A DNA stretch of 30,075 nucleotides from NCBI GenBank assembly GCA_002385825.1, contig DGEG01000045.1, positions 1 through 30,075 on the forward strand, written 5' to 3'. A program made the position numbers and the translations under genes. Under the pieces are notes generated by a model. It did no database searches. It was not told the DNA's origin and saw only the letters and a list, made by a program, of their open reading frames with translations. The DNA is from Firmicutes bacterium UBA3932. Lineage in GTDB: Bacteria; Bacillota; Clostridia; Peptostreptococcales; Anaerovoracaceae. Within the stretch, counting starts at the first letter, position 1; each line of letters opens with the position of its first letter. This document shows, one piece after another, positions 6,705-14,061 of this stretch.

Positions 6705-7833
6705 TTTGTTGATTTTGTGTAATGTAATAAAAAATACCTTGGGCAAGAAATGTACTTGAAGTCTCGGCCAAATCCAGAAGTCGGGTAAAAATATCAATAT
6801 TTCTTTCATAATCCCCCAACAGAAAAGTGCTGGACTCTTCAATTGTATTACGCAGATTGGCATACAGGAGTTCCCGCCACGGCTCCTCCTCCCAGAAAGG
6901 ATTAATCGCATCCACAAAAGCCGCCCTGTCATCCGCATTCTCGTATAAACTTCTGGTCACCCGGTTCAATTCCTCCACATCGTTTTCCAACATAGCCGTA
7001 ATAAAGTCAGCAAGCAGATTTAAGTACGTGGTAAATCGCTGTAAATAGTCCTCAACATCAATTTCAGGGAAGAATTTTTTCATGGCATTTACAAACCTGA
7101 CGGGCACCTCCGTTAACCTGGCAAATATCTGCTCCGGGTCGCCTGTTCCCGCATACCGGCTCAACATATACATACGGATCCATACTGCCAGTTCAAACCA
7201 AAACATCCTTATAGTATAAATATCGTTCATCTGTTCAAGGGTGATGCAGGGCACATTTATCTCCGCCGGAGGAGAGCCGGAAGTAAGGTAAGCATAAATC
7301 CCCTCTGCAAAGGTATCCCCCATCCTGTCCGTATGCGCATTCAAAATGTCATAGAGCTCAATCTCCCTGGCGCTGTCTCCTGACGCAATGGCGTTGGCTG
7401 TTTCTATCATGTGCTCAATAAAACTATAAAATAGCTGCCTGTATTGCTCCGCGCTCCAATAGGGATTCATGTTCTGCAGAAAGTCCGACCTGACGTCCAC
7501 ATTTTGATAAAGTTGCTCCACACTTTGATTGACGGCTTCAAGATCTCGCGCCAATTGGGCGGTAATAAGTTCATTGACTATAATCGCGTACTGACTCAGC
7601 AATTGACTGTACTGCTCTGCAGCCTGTCGCCCGAAGATAATCTGCATTATCTCTCCGATGCCCAAAGTCTCAAGGTATAGCCGCTCGAATTGGGCCTCCA
7701 TCGTTCCGATTCCATAATACCGGCTCAACAAATAAGCCCTGGTCCACGTGGTCAGCCTCCTGTAATAAAATCTGGCGTTAAAAATCAGATTCATTTGGCT
7801 GTAAGTGATGCATTGCGGGTCAAAGATTGGCAT
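6688..7833 (-). CDS. Unknown protein with two copies of a helical domain
   Basis: A 381-residue protein made of two homologous domains, about 8-184 and 196-372. Each starts CIT..QMN, followed by a W-x-R-x-Y-x-LSRY-x-G-x-G motif (WTRAYLLSRYYGIG and WIRMYMLSRYAGTG) and a phenylalanine-arginine-leucine segment. Each continues with an ITA.L..D.E..N helix, an MNPYW or INPFW motif, and ends in an EGIYAYL or QGIFYYI helix. Predicted structure is nearly all helix, with no signal peptide or clear membrane span. I do not recognise the family. The ATG at 7833 has AAGGAG eight bases upstream; an in-frame start further out lacks a site. It is divergent from the QueG-like gene and shares a short intergenic region with it. 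Confidence 0.8.
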   Translation of the reverse strand: MPIFDPQCITYSQMNLIFNARFYYRRLTTWTRAYLLSRYYGIGTMEAQFERLYLETLGIGEIMQIIFGRQAAEQYSQLLSQYAIIVNELITAQLARDLEAVNQSVEQLYQNVDVRSDFLQNMNPYWSAEQYRQLFYSFIEHMIETANAIASGDSAREIELYDILNAHTDRMGDTFAEGIYAYLTSGSPPAEINVPCITLEQMNDIYTIRMFWFELAVWIRMYMLSRYAGTGDPEQIFARLTEVPVRFVNAMKKFFPEIDVEDYLQRFTTYLNLLADFITAMLENDVEELNRVTRSLYENADDRAAFVDAINPFWEEEPWRELLYANLRNTIEESSTFLLGDYERNIDIFTRLLDLAETSSTFLAQGIFYYITQNQQTAVPS

Positions 7834-7834
7834 A

Positions 7835-7877
7835 TTGAAGACTCCTTTATGTAGTATTATATTAGTATATATATACT
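7835..7877 (+). promoter_or_regulatory. Promoter of the QueG-like gene with an AT palindrome
   Basis: TTGAAG (7835-7840), a 17-base spacer, TATATT (7858-7863). A 14-base perfect palindrome, AGTATATATATACT (7864-7877), follows at the likely transcription start and could be an operator. The promoter overlaps the leader of the divergent gene. Confidence 0.5.
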
Positions 7878-7927
7878 TGAATCTAATTGTTACATGCCAC
7901 GGAATCAAACATGCGAAAGGAAAATGG

Positions 7928-8749
7928 ATGAATAAAGAAACAAGCGATGCTATAAAGAAGAAAATTACCTTGGAAATTGCCGATTATATTGAAAAATATA
8001 TGAACAAGCCGGGCATTACCACCAAATGGGGCAAACCCCTGGTGGGATTTGCCGATGCTTCAAGCCCATATATACTTGCCCTTAAGGAGGTTGTCGGGCC
8101 TGGTCATCAAACACCGGCAGACATACTGGAAGACGCCTCCATCGTAATTGCCTACTACGTCCCCTTCACCACGGAACTGGCCGAAACAAACGTAGAGTAC
8201 GGCCGGCTGGCTTCTCCTGAATGGGCATTGGCCTACGAAGAGACAAACACTATGTTTGGCCATCTCAACTCTCACCTCATAGAGTTTCTGGAAAACATGG
8301 GTTACAGGGCAGCCGTTTCAAAGGAAGCCACCAAATTCTCCCGGGAAACGCTGAAGAGCAACTGGTCTCATAGGCACTTGGCTTACGCCGCAGGCCTTGG
8401 TACTTTCGGACTGAACAATATGCTGATAACGAAAAGCGGGTGCTGTGGAAGGTATTCTACGGTAGCAACAAACCTCGACGTGATACCCGATTCTCCTCTG
8501 AAGGAAGAATTGTGTTTATATAAAAAGGATGGAAGCTGCAAAGTATGCATGGAGAACTGTCCCGTAGCGGCATTGAGCACATCGGAATACGACCGGCGGC
8601 AATGCTATTCCCTGTTAAGAGAAAATGCCCAAATCTACACGGAATTTGGAAGCTCCTATCAAGACGATACGGAAGAAAGCAATGCAATCAATGGAAGCCA
8701 GGTGTGCGGCAAATGCGTAACCGCCTCCCCCTGCGCCTTCTGGCAGTAG
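7928..8749 (+). CDS. QueG-like 4Fe-4S protein (epoxyqueuosine reductase family, short form)
   Basis: A 273-residue protein related to the catalytic part of epoxyqueuosine reductase, the family that reduces epoxyqueuosine to queuosine in tRNA. The segment RHLAYAAGLGTFGLNNMLIT and the following CCGRYSTVATNL are typical of the QueG cobalamin-dependent core. Near residues 199-210 there is CKVCMENCPVAAL, a 4Fe-4S motif, and a second cysteine group, CGKCVTASPC, lies at the C-terminus. HEAT repeats found in longer QueG are absent, as in many clostridial homologues whose substrate is unproven. The start has AAGGA nine bases upstream. The stop codon lies inside a repeat element (8746-8785), so the original end may have been altered. 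Confidence 0.8.
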   Translation: MNKETSDAIKKKITLEIADYIEKYMNKPGITTKWGKPLVGFADASSPYILALKEVVGPGHQTPADILEDASIVIAYYVPFTTELAETNVEYGRLASPEWALAYEETNTMFGHLNSHLIEFLENMGYRAAVSKEATKFSRETLKSNWSHRHLAYAAGLGTFGLNNMLITKSGCCGRYSTVATNLDVIPDSPLKEELCLYKKDGSCKVCMENCPVAALSTSEYDRRQCYSLLRENAQIYTEFGSSYQDDTEESNAINGSQVCGKCVTASPCAFWQ

Positions 8750-8785
8750 CCATCGAGCGGGAGAGCAATCCCTACGCTCCAAAAA
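8746..8785. repeat. Family C element, left-half fragment
   Basis: Reversed, this reads like the left half of the 129-bp element at 20000-20128: TTTTTGGAGCGTAGGG and then CTCTCCCGCTCGATGGCTAC, against TTTTTGGGGCGCAGGG and the identical 20-base segment. It supplies the TAG stop of the QueG-like gene. Confidence 0.85.
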
Positions 8786-8791
8786 TAAAAC

Positions 8792-8821
8792 TTGTATTTG
8801 GCGTCTGACACCTTTTGCAAC
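8792..8821. repeat. Family A repeat, diverged single unit
   Basis: TTGTATTTGGCGTC-T-GACACC, then TTTTGCAAC; a variant of the family A unit directly after the family C fragment. Confidence 0.8.
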
Positions 8822-8874
8822 TTTTGATTATTTGTCGCCGAAAAGGCTCATAAATATGGAAAGGAGGTGTTGCC

Positions 8875-9609
8875 ATGAAAAAGCAAGCAGCATTCTTCGA
8901 TGTGGACGGCACGATTTCCCGCGAAGGCCTCATCAGCGAAATGTTCAGAAAGATGATCAAATATGAGCTGATCGATGTGAATAAATGGCACCGGGAAGTA
9001 GAACCTGCATTTACCAGGTGGAACAAGCGCATCGGGGATTATGACCATTACCTTCAGAAGATGGTGGATATTTACACCGATACCGTTCAGAATACCGAAC
9101 CTTTTCACATCCGTTATATCGCCCGCAAGGTAATAGAACAAAGCGGAGAGCGGGTTTATACCTTTACCAGGGATCGGATGAAATGGCATCAAGAACAAGG
9201 CCATCTCACCATAGCCATCTCCGGGTCTCCCGTGGAGTTGGTAAGCGAAATGGCCTCCAAGTACGAAATGGATGATTATAAAGGAACGATTTATGAAATC
9301 GGTGAGGACGGCACATACAACGGCATAATACATCCCATGTGGGATTCAAAAAGCAAACAGGCTGCCGTCATGGAAATGGTGGAAAAACACAATATTGATC
9401 TCTCCCAAAGCTACGCCTACGGAGACACCGCCGGGGATTTTTCAATGTTGAAACTGGTGGGCTACCCTCACGCTATCAATCCGACAAAAGAACTGATTAC
9501 GAAAATAATGGGAGATCCATCCCTTCGAGATAAGATTACGGTTATCGTCGAAAGGAAGGACGTGACCTACAAGATGAATATCAACTGCATTGAACTGGTC
9601 GACTCCTAA
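8875..9609 (+). CDS. HAD-IB family phosphatase (SerB-like)
   Basis: A 244-residue hydrolase of the haloacid dehalogenase superfamily, subfamily IB. Motif I is FFDVDGT, with nucleophile D9 and acid/base D11. Motif II is the serine of ISGSP near residue 117. Motif III is a lysine near residue 160 (SKSKQAAV). Motif IV is AYGDTAGDFSML, with the metal-binding aspartates near 182 and 187. The helical cap between motifs I and II is present. The ATG has AGGAGGTG seven bases upstream. It stands alone and is followed by a family B palindrome. The substrate is a phosphomonoester; phosphoserine is possible, but this branch is broad, so no specific name is given. Confidence 0.88.
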   Translation: MKKQAAFFDVDGTISREGLISEMFRKMIKYELIDVNKWHREVEPAFTRWNKRIGDYDHYLQKMVDIYTDTVQNTEPFHIRYIARKVIEQSGERVYTFTRDRMKWHQEQGHLTIAISGSPVELVSEMASKYEMDDYKGTIYEIGEDGTYNGIIHPMWDSKSKQAAVMEMVEKHNIDLSQSYAYGDTAGDFSMLKLVGYPHAINPTKELITKIMGDPSLRDKITVIVERKDVTYKMNINCIELVDS

Positions 9610-9623
9610 CAGATACCCAACAA

Positions 9624-9648
9624 ATCAAAAGGGACAGTCCCTTTTGAT
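9624..9648. repeat. Family B palindrome, copy 1
   Basis: ATCAAAAGGGAC, central A, GTCCCTTTTGAT; a perfect 12-base inverted repeat. Identical copies lie at 10956-10980 and 12340-12364. It could act as a bidirectional terminator between the HAD gene and lysO. Confidence 0.92.
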
Positions 9649-9722
9649 CTCATTTTAATCTGTCTGGACGGCGCCCCGTTTTCCATGTATAGTATTTCTG
9701 AAAAGAAAGGACATGAAAACAT

Positions 9723-10730
9723 ATGGGGCTTTTATTTTTATACTGGAGCATGATCCTCGTAGGATACCTTACCGGCACTAGGAGCAGAAGCATAAGACAT
9801 AAGCTTTTCTGGGTGGGAACTCTTCTTTTTATAGCCATCATTGCCCTGGTGTTCATTATGGGAGTCCGGATGGGATCCAACCAAGAGGTTGTTGCCAACC
9901 TGGGAACCATTGGCCTTGAAGCGCTATTCATTACGGCAGCTATTATGGCCGGAAGCGTTTTGGCCGTCACGTTGACAAGAAGGCTGCTGCGAATGGATAG
10001 ATACGGTCAACTTCTTTCTGAAACCGATCGAGATCAGCCTGCTGCCGATAATATAAAGAACCTTGAAATTGCCGGGGATGAACCGACGGACTCCAAGGAC
10101 AGCAACGGCAAGAAAATGACCGTTATGATTCTTGCATTTGTTGTTTTAGGAATAATCTTTGGTTATTTATTCATTCCGTTGCTGTTTCCCGATTATAGTG
10201 CCTTTGAAACCCTCTCGGGAAACGTTCTGGTTGTCGGCCTTTGTTTCTTGCTTTTCTTCGTGGGGGTGGATTTGGGACTGTCCGGCACTATCGTCCACAG
10301 CCTTAAAAAAGCCGGCCTTCGAGTTCTTGCTTTTCCCATAGCCGTTGTCCTGGGAACTCTGGCCGCTGCGTTTCTCTGCGGCCTGGTACTGCCCCTTTCT
10401 CAGAAAGAAGCCCTGGCCATCGGAGCGGGTTTCGGATGGTATACTCTGGCCCCCATCATCATCACCGAACAAGGCTATGTAATAGCAGGAGCCATCTCCT
10501 TCATGCACAATATAATGCGAGAACTGGGAGGTATAATACTGATTCCCATAGTAGCACAAAAGATTGGATATATTGAAGCCCCAAGCCTCCCGGGCGTTGC
10601 CGCTATGGATGTATGCATTCCGTTGATCGAAAGGGCCTGCAGCGAAAAGATCGTGATTTATTCCTTTTTAATCGGCCTGCTTCAAAGCGCCGTAGTGCCC
10701 GTTTTCGTTCCCCTTGTCATAAGCCTCTGA
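9723..10730 (+). CDS. lysO: LysO-family lysine exporter
   Basis: A 335-residue membrane protein of the LysO (YbjE, DUF340) family, which exports lysine in E. coli. An N-terminal part with three membrane segments (about 1-95) is joined by a charged linker (about 96-130, rich in Asp and Lys) to a C-terminal part with six or more segments (from about 132). The characteristic C-terminal sequence AIGAGFGWYTLAPIIITEQG is followed by FMHNIMRELGGIILIP, as in the family. The start at 9723 follows AAAGGA by about 11 bases. The gene is monocistronic, between family B palindromes. Export of another basic amino acid is the main alternative. Confidence 0.87.
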   Translation: MGLLFLYWSMILVGYLTGTRSRSIRHKLFWVGTLLFIAIIALVFIMGVRMGSNQEVVANLGTIGLEALFITAAIMAGSVLAVTLTRRLLRMDRYGQLLSETDRDQPAADNIKNLEIAGDEPTDSKDSNGKKMTVMILAFVVLGIIFGYLFIPLLFPDYSAFETLSGNVLVVGLCFLLFFVGVDLGLSGTIVHSLKKAGLRVLAFPIAVVLGTLAAAFLCGLVLPLSQKEALAIGAGFGWYTLAPIIITEQGYVIAGAISFMHNIMRELGGIILIPIVAQKIGYIEAPSLPGVAAMDVCIPLIERACSEKIVIYSFLIGLLQSAVVPVFVPLVISL

Positions 10731-10772
10731 TAGTTGAAATTAGCGCATATACATAAACAATTATACCCGTTG

Positions 10773-10837
10773 TTTTGGAGCGTAGGGATTGCTCTCTGGC
10801 GAATACAAGCAAGTGCCAACCGGGTAGGACGGACTAA
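10773..10837. repeat. Family C element, right-half fragment
   Basis: Reversed, this matches the right half of the element at 20000-20128 over about 62 bases, including CCCGGTTGGCACTTGCTTGT and the terminal GCTCCAAAA. The left half is missing. Confidence 0.85.
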
Positions 10838-10855
10838 TTGAATCGTAAAATGAAC

Positions 10856-10923
10856 AAAAAATCGAGTTGTGTGTGGATTATTGGGACAATAACCTTGGAA
10901 TTCCACACAAAACTCAACTTTTT
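10856..10923. repeat. Imperfect hairpin element
   Basis: A left arm AAAAAATCGAGTTGTGTGTG pairs imperfectly with the right arm CACAAAACTCAACTTTTT; inside are a TTATTG-GGA-CAATAA hairpin and the palindrome GGAATTCC. It lies between a family C fragment and another short C-like piece (CCAACCGGGCAGGACGTA, 10937-10954) next to a family B palindrome. Confidence 0.6.
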
Positions 10924-10955
10924 GCACAGAACTTTGCCAACCGGGCAGGACGTAT

Positions 10956-10980
10956 ATCAAAAGGGACTGTCCCTTTTGAT
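10956..10980. repeat. Family B palindrome, copy 2
   Basis: Same 25-base palindrome as at 9624, followed on the plus strand by TTTTTGATC. It lies between convergent lysO and the YbaK-type gene and probably works as a terminator. Confidence 0.92.
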
Positions 10981-10989
10981 TTTTTGATC

Positions 10990-11460
10990 TTACAATTCTC
11001 TGCAGACATCGATCCAGTCTATGGCTTTTGCATATTCGAAAAGCTCGTCGCAGGTTAATTCGATAGCTGAATTGCTGCTTCCGCAGGCAGGAAACACGGT
11101 TTCAAACCGCTTCATGGATATATCGCAATAGATCTTAACTTCCGGATTTTCAATGGCGAAAGGACACACTCCCCCTACTTCATATCCGGTGAATGACAGC
11201 ACTTCTTCAGGCGAGAGCATCCGGGCCTTTGTTTTAAAATACTGTTTAAACTTTCCATTGTCGATTTTTCGGTCGCCGGCCGTAACCACCAAAATACAGC
11301 CCCCGTTATCGCGGAAAGACAGGGTTTTAGCGATCCTTGCGGGAATCACCCCGACGGCTTTGGCTGCCAGCTCCACGGTAGCGCTTGACACCGTAAATTC
11401 CATAACATCTTTATCCCTGTTCCACTGCTTGAGATATTCTCTTATTTTTTCGATTGACAT
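10990..11460 (-). CDS. YbaK/EbsC-type aminoacyl-tRNA deacylase
   Basis: A 156-residue single-domain protein of the YbaK/ProX superfamily, which hydrolyses mischarged tRNAs such as Cys-tRNA(Pro). Visible features are SSATVELAAKAVGV (about 25-38), the conserved lysine of RIAKTLSF near 45, GDRKIDNGKFKQYF with the family's basic residues, and the GYEVGGVCPF motif near 95-104, whose Gly-Gly-x-x-Pro is typical of the active-site loop. Length matches free-standing members. I chose the ATG at 11460, eight bases after AGAGG, over a GTG three codons earlier. Whether it edits Cys-tRNA(Pro), Ala-tRNA(Pro) or another tRNA cannot be told. Confidence 0.88.
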   Translation of the reverse strand: MSIEKIREYLKQWNRDKDVMEFTVSSATVELAAKAVGVIPARIAKTLSFRDNGGCILVVTAGDRKIDNGKFKQYFKTKARMLSPEEVLSFTGYEVGGVCPFAIENPEVKIYCDISMKRFETVFPACGSSNSAIELTCDELFEYAKAIDWIDVCREL

Positions 11461-11494
11461 GAACTTCACCTCTCCCGTATCCTATCCCATCGAT

Positions 11495-12241
11495 TCAGAC
11501 CAAGTCAAGAGTCCCGGAAAGCCGCACAGCCACCCCTTGCCTGACATCCATGGTACTTTCCGTAACCCGGCAATCGTAGGCCAAAACCTGAACTCCCTTT
11601 TTCGCAGCCTCTCGCAGGGCTTGTCCAAAGGCCAAATGCATTTCATCGTTTGGAGCAAAATACAAGACATCCTGCATCTGTATTATAAAAATTACAAAGG
11701 CTTTAAAGCCCTGATCTACTGCCTCAATCAGCTCGTAAATGTGCTTGACCCCTCGTTCCGTCGGCGCGTCAGGAAAGAGGGTTGCACCTTGTTTTTCCAG
11801 AGTAACCCCTTTGATTTCAATCAGGGCCTTCTCGTCATTTCGCCCTTCTACAAAAAAATCGAAACGGGAACTGCCGAAAACATGCTCCGCCTTTATATGT
11901 TTTATTCCCGATTCAAAACCCGGCAATTGAATGGCACCCGATTCAAGGACTTCTGCCGCCGCCTTGTTGGGCGCCTGGGAATCGATGTTAATCAAGCGGT
12001 ATCCGGATTCAAAAGTTGAATCCGGTTTTTCCGCTGCCACCAGCGAATATTTCGTTTTTCGATGGCGAAGGTCATCGGTAAAATCTTCTAAATAGACCGT
12101 CACCCCAGGTTGCAGGATTTCCCTGCAGCGCCCGGTATTCTTCACATGCACCACCTGTTCTTTTCCATCCATCAATACATGGGCAACGAACCGGTTCGGT
12201 CTCGAAAGAAAAGTCCCTTTTTGAACTTTGCTATATCTCAC
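11495..12241 (-). CDS. sfsA: DNA/RNA nuclease SfsA
   Basis: A 248-residue protein matching the SfsA family over its whole length. The N-terminus KGTFLSRPNRFVAHV and the segment VHVKNTGRCREIL form the OB-like domain. The C-terminal nuclease-like core has SSRFDFFVEG, ALIEIKGVTLE (a PD-(D/E)xK-like arrangement: D, E-x-K) and TERGVKHIYEL. E. coli SfsA was first linked to sugar fermentation control and was later described as a nuclease. The start is GTG preceded by AAAAGGAAGA, with rather tight spacing, but the N-terminus fits the family. The gene is transcribed away from the EamA transporter. Confidence 0.94.
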   Translation of the reverse strand: MRYSKVQKGTFLSRPNRFVAHVLMDGKEQVVHVKNTGRCREILQPGVTVYLEDFTDDLRHRKTKYSLVAAEKPDSTFESGYRLINIDSQAPNKAAAEVLESGAIQLPGFESGIKHIKAEHVFGSSRFDFFVEGRNDEKALIEIKGVTLEKQGATLFPDAPTERGVKHIYELIEAVDQGFKAFVIFIIQMQDVLYFAPNDEMHLAFGQALREAAKKGVQVLAYDCRVTESTMDVRQGVAVRLSGTLDLV

Positions 12242-12335
12242 TCTTCCTTTTGTCCTTCCATTAAAATAAGTTCGGCAAACACCTAATCTTTAGAATAACA
12301 CGCAATACCCCATTTGTAAAAAAAGTTGTGTTTGC

Positions 12336-12368
12336 AAAAATCAAAAGGGACAGTCCCTTTTGATTTTT
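12336..12368. repeat. Family B palindrome, copy 3
   Basis: Same core as copies 1 and 2, extended by four A-T pairs on each side. It lies immediately upstream of the EamA promoter and covers its -35 region. Confidence 0.92.
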
Positions 12369-12370
12369 TG

Positions 12371-12379
12371 TGATATAAT
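12371..12379 (+). promoter_or_regulatory. Extended -10 promoter for the EamA gene
   Basis: TGATATAAT, an extended -10 element; no consensus -35 because the family B palindrome occupies that position. Confidence 0.5.
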
Positions 12380-12427
12380 CCTTCCAGATTTGTTGATTAC
12401 TTTGAAGAAATGACTGGAGAAACTGAG

Positions 12428-13330
12428 ATGATATTACTGGAAAATCCGAAAAATCGAGCTATTCTATATATGTTGACCTGCGCCGTCCTTTGGAGTACGG
12501 CGGGCATCTTTTTGAAACTACTGCCATGGAACGCCATGGTTATTGCCGGCATGCGCAGCCTTATTTCTGCCGGCATTTACATCCTCTTCATGCGTCACCA
12601 AAAAATCACCTTTGTAATAAACAAATATTCGCTGTTATCCGGCTTTTTCCTCTGCGGCGTCTTCATATTTTTCATCGCCGCTAACAAGCTGACAGCCGCC
12701 GCCAACGCCATTGTGCTTCAATACTCGGCGCCAATTTTCATTATCATCCTTTCCGCCCTCATCTTTAAACAGAAGTTCCGTAAAGGAGACATTCTGGCCG
12801 TAGCTGCCACATCCTTGGGAATTGCCTTATTCTTCTTAGATGATTTATCCGGCGGGAACATGGCCGGAAACCTGTTGGCCGTGCTGGCGGGAATATTTTT
12901 TGCGTCTATGTTCATCACTACAGGCCGGGCGGACGACCAGTCCAGATCAAGCGGAATACTGCTGGGACACGTGTTCACCGCCATTATAGGCGTTCCTTTT
13001 ATTTTCTTCTCACCGACCCCTGTTAACCCTACAACCGTGACGATTATTCTGGCGCTGGGCATATTCCAGCTGGGCATCCCTTACATACTGTACGGTATGG
13101 CTGCCCGCCATTGTTCAGCCCTTGCATGCTCTCTCATAAGCGGCATCGAACCCTTGCTCAATCCCACCTGGGTCTTTTTATTCACCGGCGAACTCCCCGG
13201 ACTCTTCGCATTAGCCGGCGGAGCGGTGGTCCTCACCGCCGTTTTCTCCTGGACCGTCTGGAGCAATCGGTTCCCTCCGGAGCAACCTCCCGCAACAGAT
13301 ACGGACAAAACAGCGGAGCCTCAAAAATGA
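12428..13330 (+). CDS. EamA-family (DMT superfamily) transporter
   Basis: A 300-residue membrane protein with ten predicted helices in two five-helix EamA repeats (about 10-140 and 148-285). The start of repeat 1, AILYMLTCAVLWSTAGIFLK, is typical, as are ANAIVLQYSAPIFIIILSAL (end of repeat 1) and the second-repeat counterpart SLISGIEPLLNPTWVFLFTGE. It is a drug/metabolite-type exporter or importer; the substrate cannot be inferred. The ATG at 12428 has GGAG eight bases upstream; an earlier in-frame ATG lacks this. The C-terminal tail is hydrophilic (PPEQPPATDTDK). It is monocistronic with its own promoter and terminator. Confidence 0.9.
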   Translation: MILLENPKNRAILYMLTCAVLWSTAGIFLKLLPWNAMVIAGMRSLISAGIYILFMRHQKITFVINKYSLLSGFFLCGVFIFFIAANKLTAAANAIVLQYSAPIFIIILSALIFKQKFRKGDILAVAATSLGIALFFLDDLSGGNMAGNLLAVLAGIFFASMFITTGRADDQSRSSGILLGHVFTAIIGVPFIFFSPTPVNPTTVTIILALGIFQLGIPYILYGMAARHCSALACSLISGIEPLLNPTWVFLFTGELPGLFALAGGAVVLTAVFSWTVWSNRFPPEQPPATDTDKTAEPQK

Positions 13331-13339
13331 AGCTCCGCT
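13312..13339 (+). terminator. Terminator of the EamA gene, overlapping its stop codon
   Basis: AGCGGAGC (13312-13319) pairs with GCTCCGCT (13332-13339), followed by TTAATTT. The TGA stop lies in the loop. A second small hairpin (13380-13404, AAGACGC with GCGTCTT) lies between this gene and the convergent CoA-binding gene. Confidence 0.6.
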
Positions 13340-13406
13340 TTAATTTCATGACTCTGAAAACCCTCTTTCAACGTTTCCCAAGACGCTAATCTTCCACGCG
13401 TCTTTC

Positions 13407-13823
13407 CTACTCCTCGGGACGTCCATGGATGTGAAGGTAGGCCATCACGCAAGCCCCTTCGTGGACTACCTGGAACCCCTTTTCCTCGGCATATTTTACC
13501 ACATCATCGTCGTAAGTACCCGGTTGGAGCCAAATATATGGGTAGACTTCCGGATCCATTTCATTCAAATTGCTCATGGTAACCACCGGAGGCACCACGA
13601 AATCTACACAATCGGGGACCTTGGGAAGATCCTTTAAGCTGGGATAAATCTTGCTCCCGTCGTCCATCTTATCGTATTTTGGATTCACCACATAAATTTC
13701 GTACCCATATTCCTTGAAAGTGTGATAAATCTTAGTCGCTACCTTCTCCGGATTGGGCGTAGCCCCAACAACAGCCCAAACCTTCTTCTTGAGCATCGTC
13801 TCTATCTTTTGATTGTTATCCAT
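13407..13823 (-). CDS. CoA-binding protein (YccU-like)
   Basis: A 138-residue single Rossmann-fold protein of the CoA-binding domain family (YccU type). Motifs include VWAVVGATPNPEKVATKIY (about 15-33), where the glycine-containing loop binds nucleotide, then YEIYVVNPKYD, SLKDLPKVPDCVDFVVPP and PYIWLQPGTYDDDVV. The late GACVMAYLHIHG matches the conserved C-terminus. This is the same fold as the CoA-binding N-terminal part of succinyl-CoA synthetase alpha, but stand-alone and of unproven role. The ATG follows GGGAGGGG closely. It is monocistronic, with AT-rich sequence upstream (13824-14061) in which no gene is seen. Confidence 0.9.
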   Translation of the reverse strand: MDNNQKIETMLKKKVWAVVGATPNPEKVATKIYHTFKEYGYEIYVVNPKYDKMDDGSKIYPSLKDLPKVPDCVDFVVPPVVTMSNLNEMDPEVYPYIWLQPGTYDDDVVKYAEEKGFQVVHEGACVMAYLHIHGRPEE

Positions 13824-14061
13824 AAGACCCCTCCCTAAACTCCATCCATCAACACAAAAAGTCCCTTAAAAAATACCGGTGTTACATACAACGAACAGTG
13901 GTGCCTAATAATATAAATCTTCGGCAAAATACTTTATATTATTTTATTATAACACAATTTTTCGATTACCCATCTATCTAAACAACCGGGGTGCCAATCA
14001 CACATCAAGACTCTGACACACGGGTGCCTTCATTAACGATAGCAACAATGGCTGATCATCG

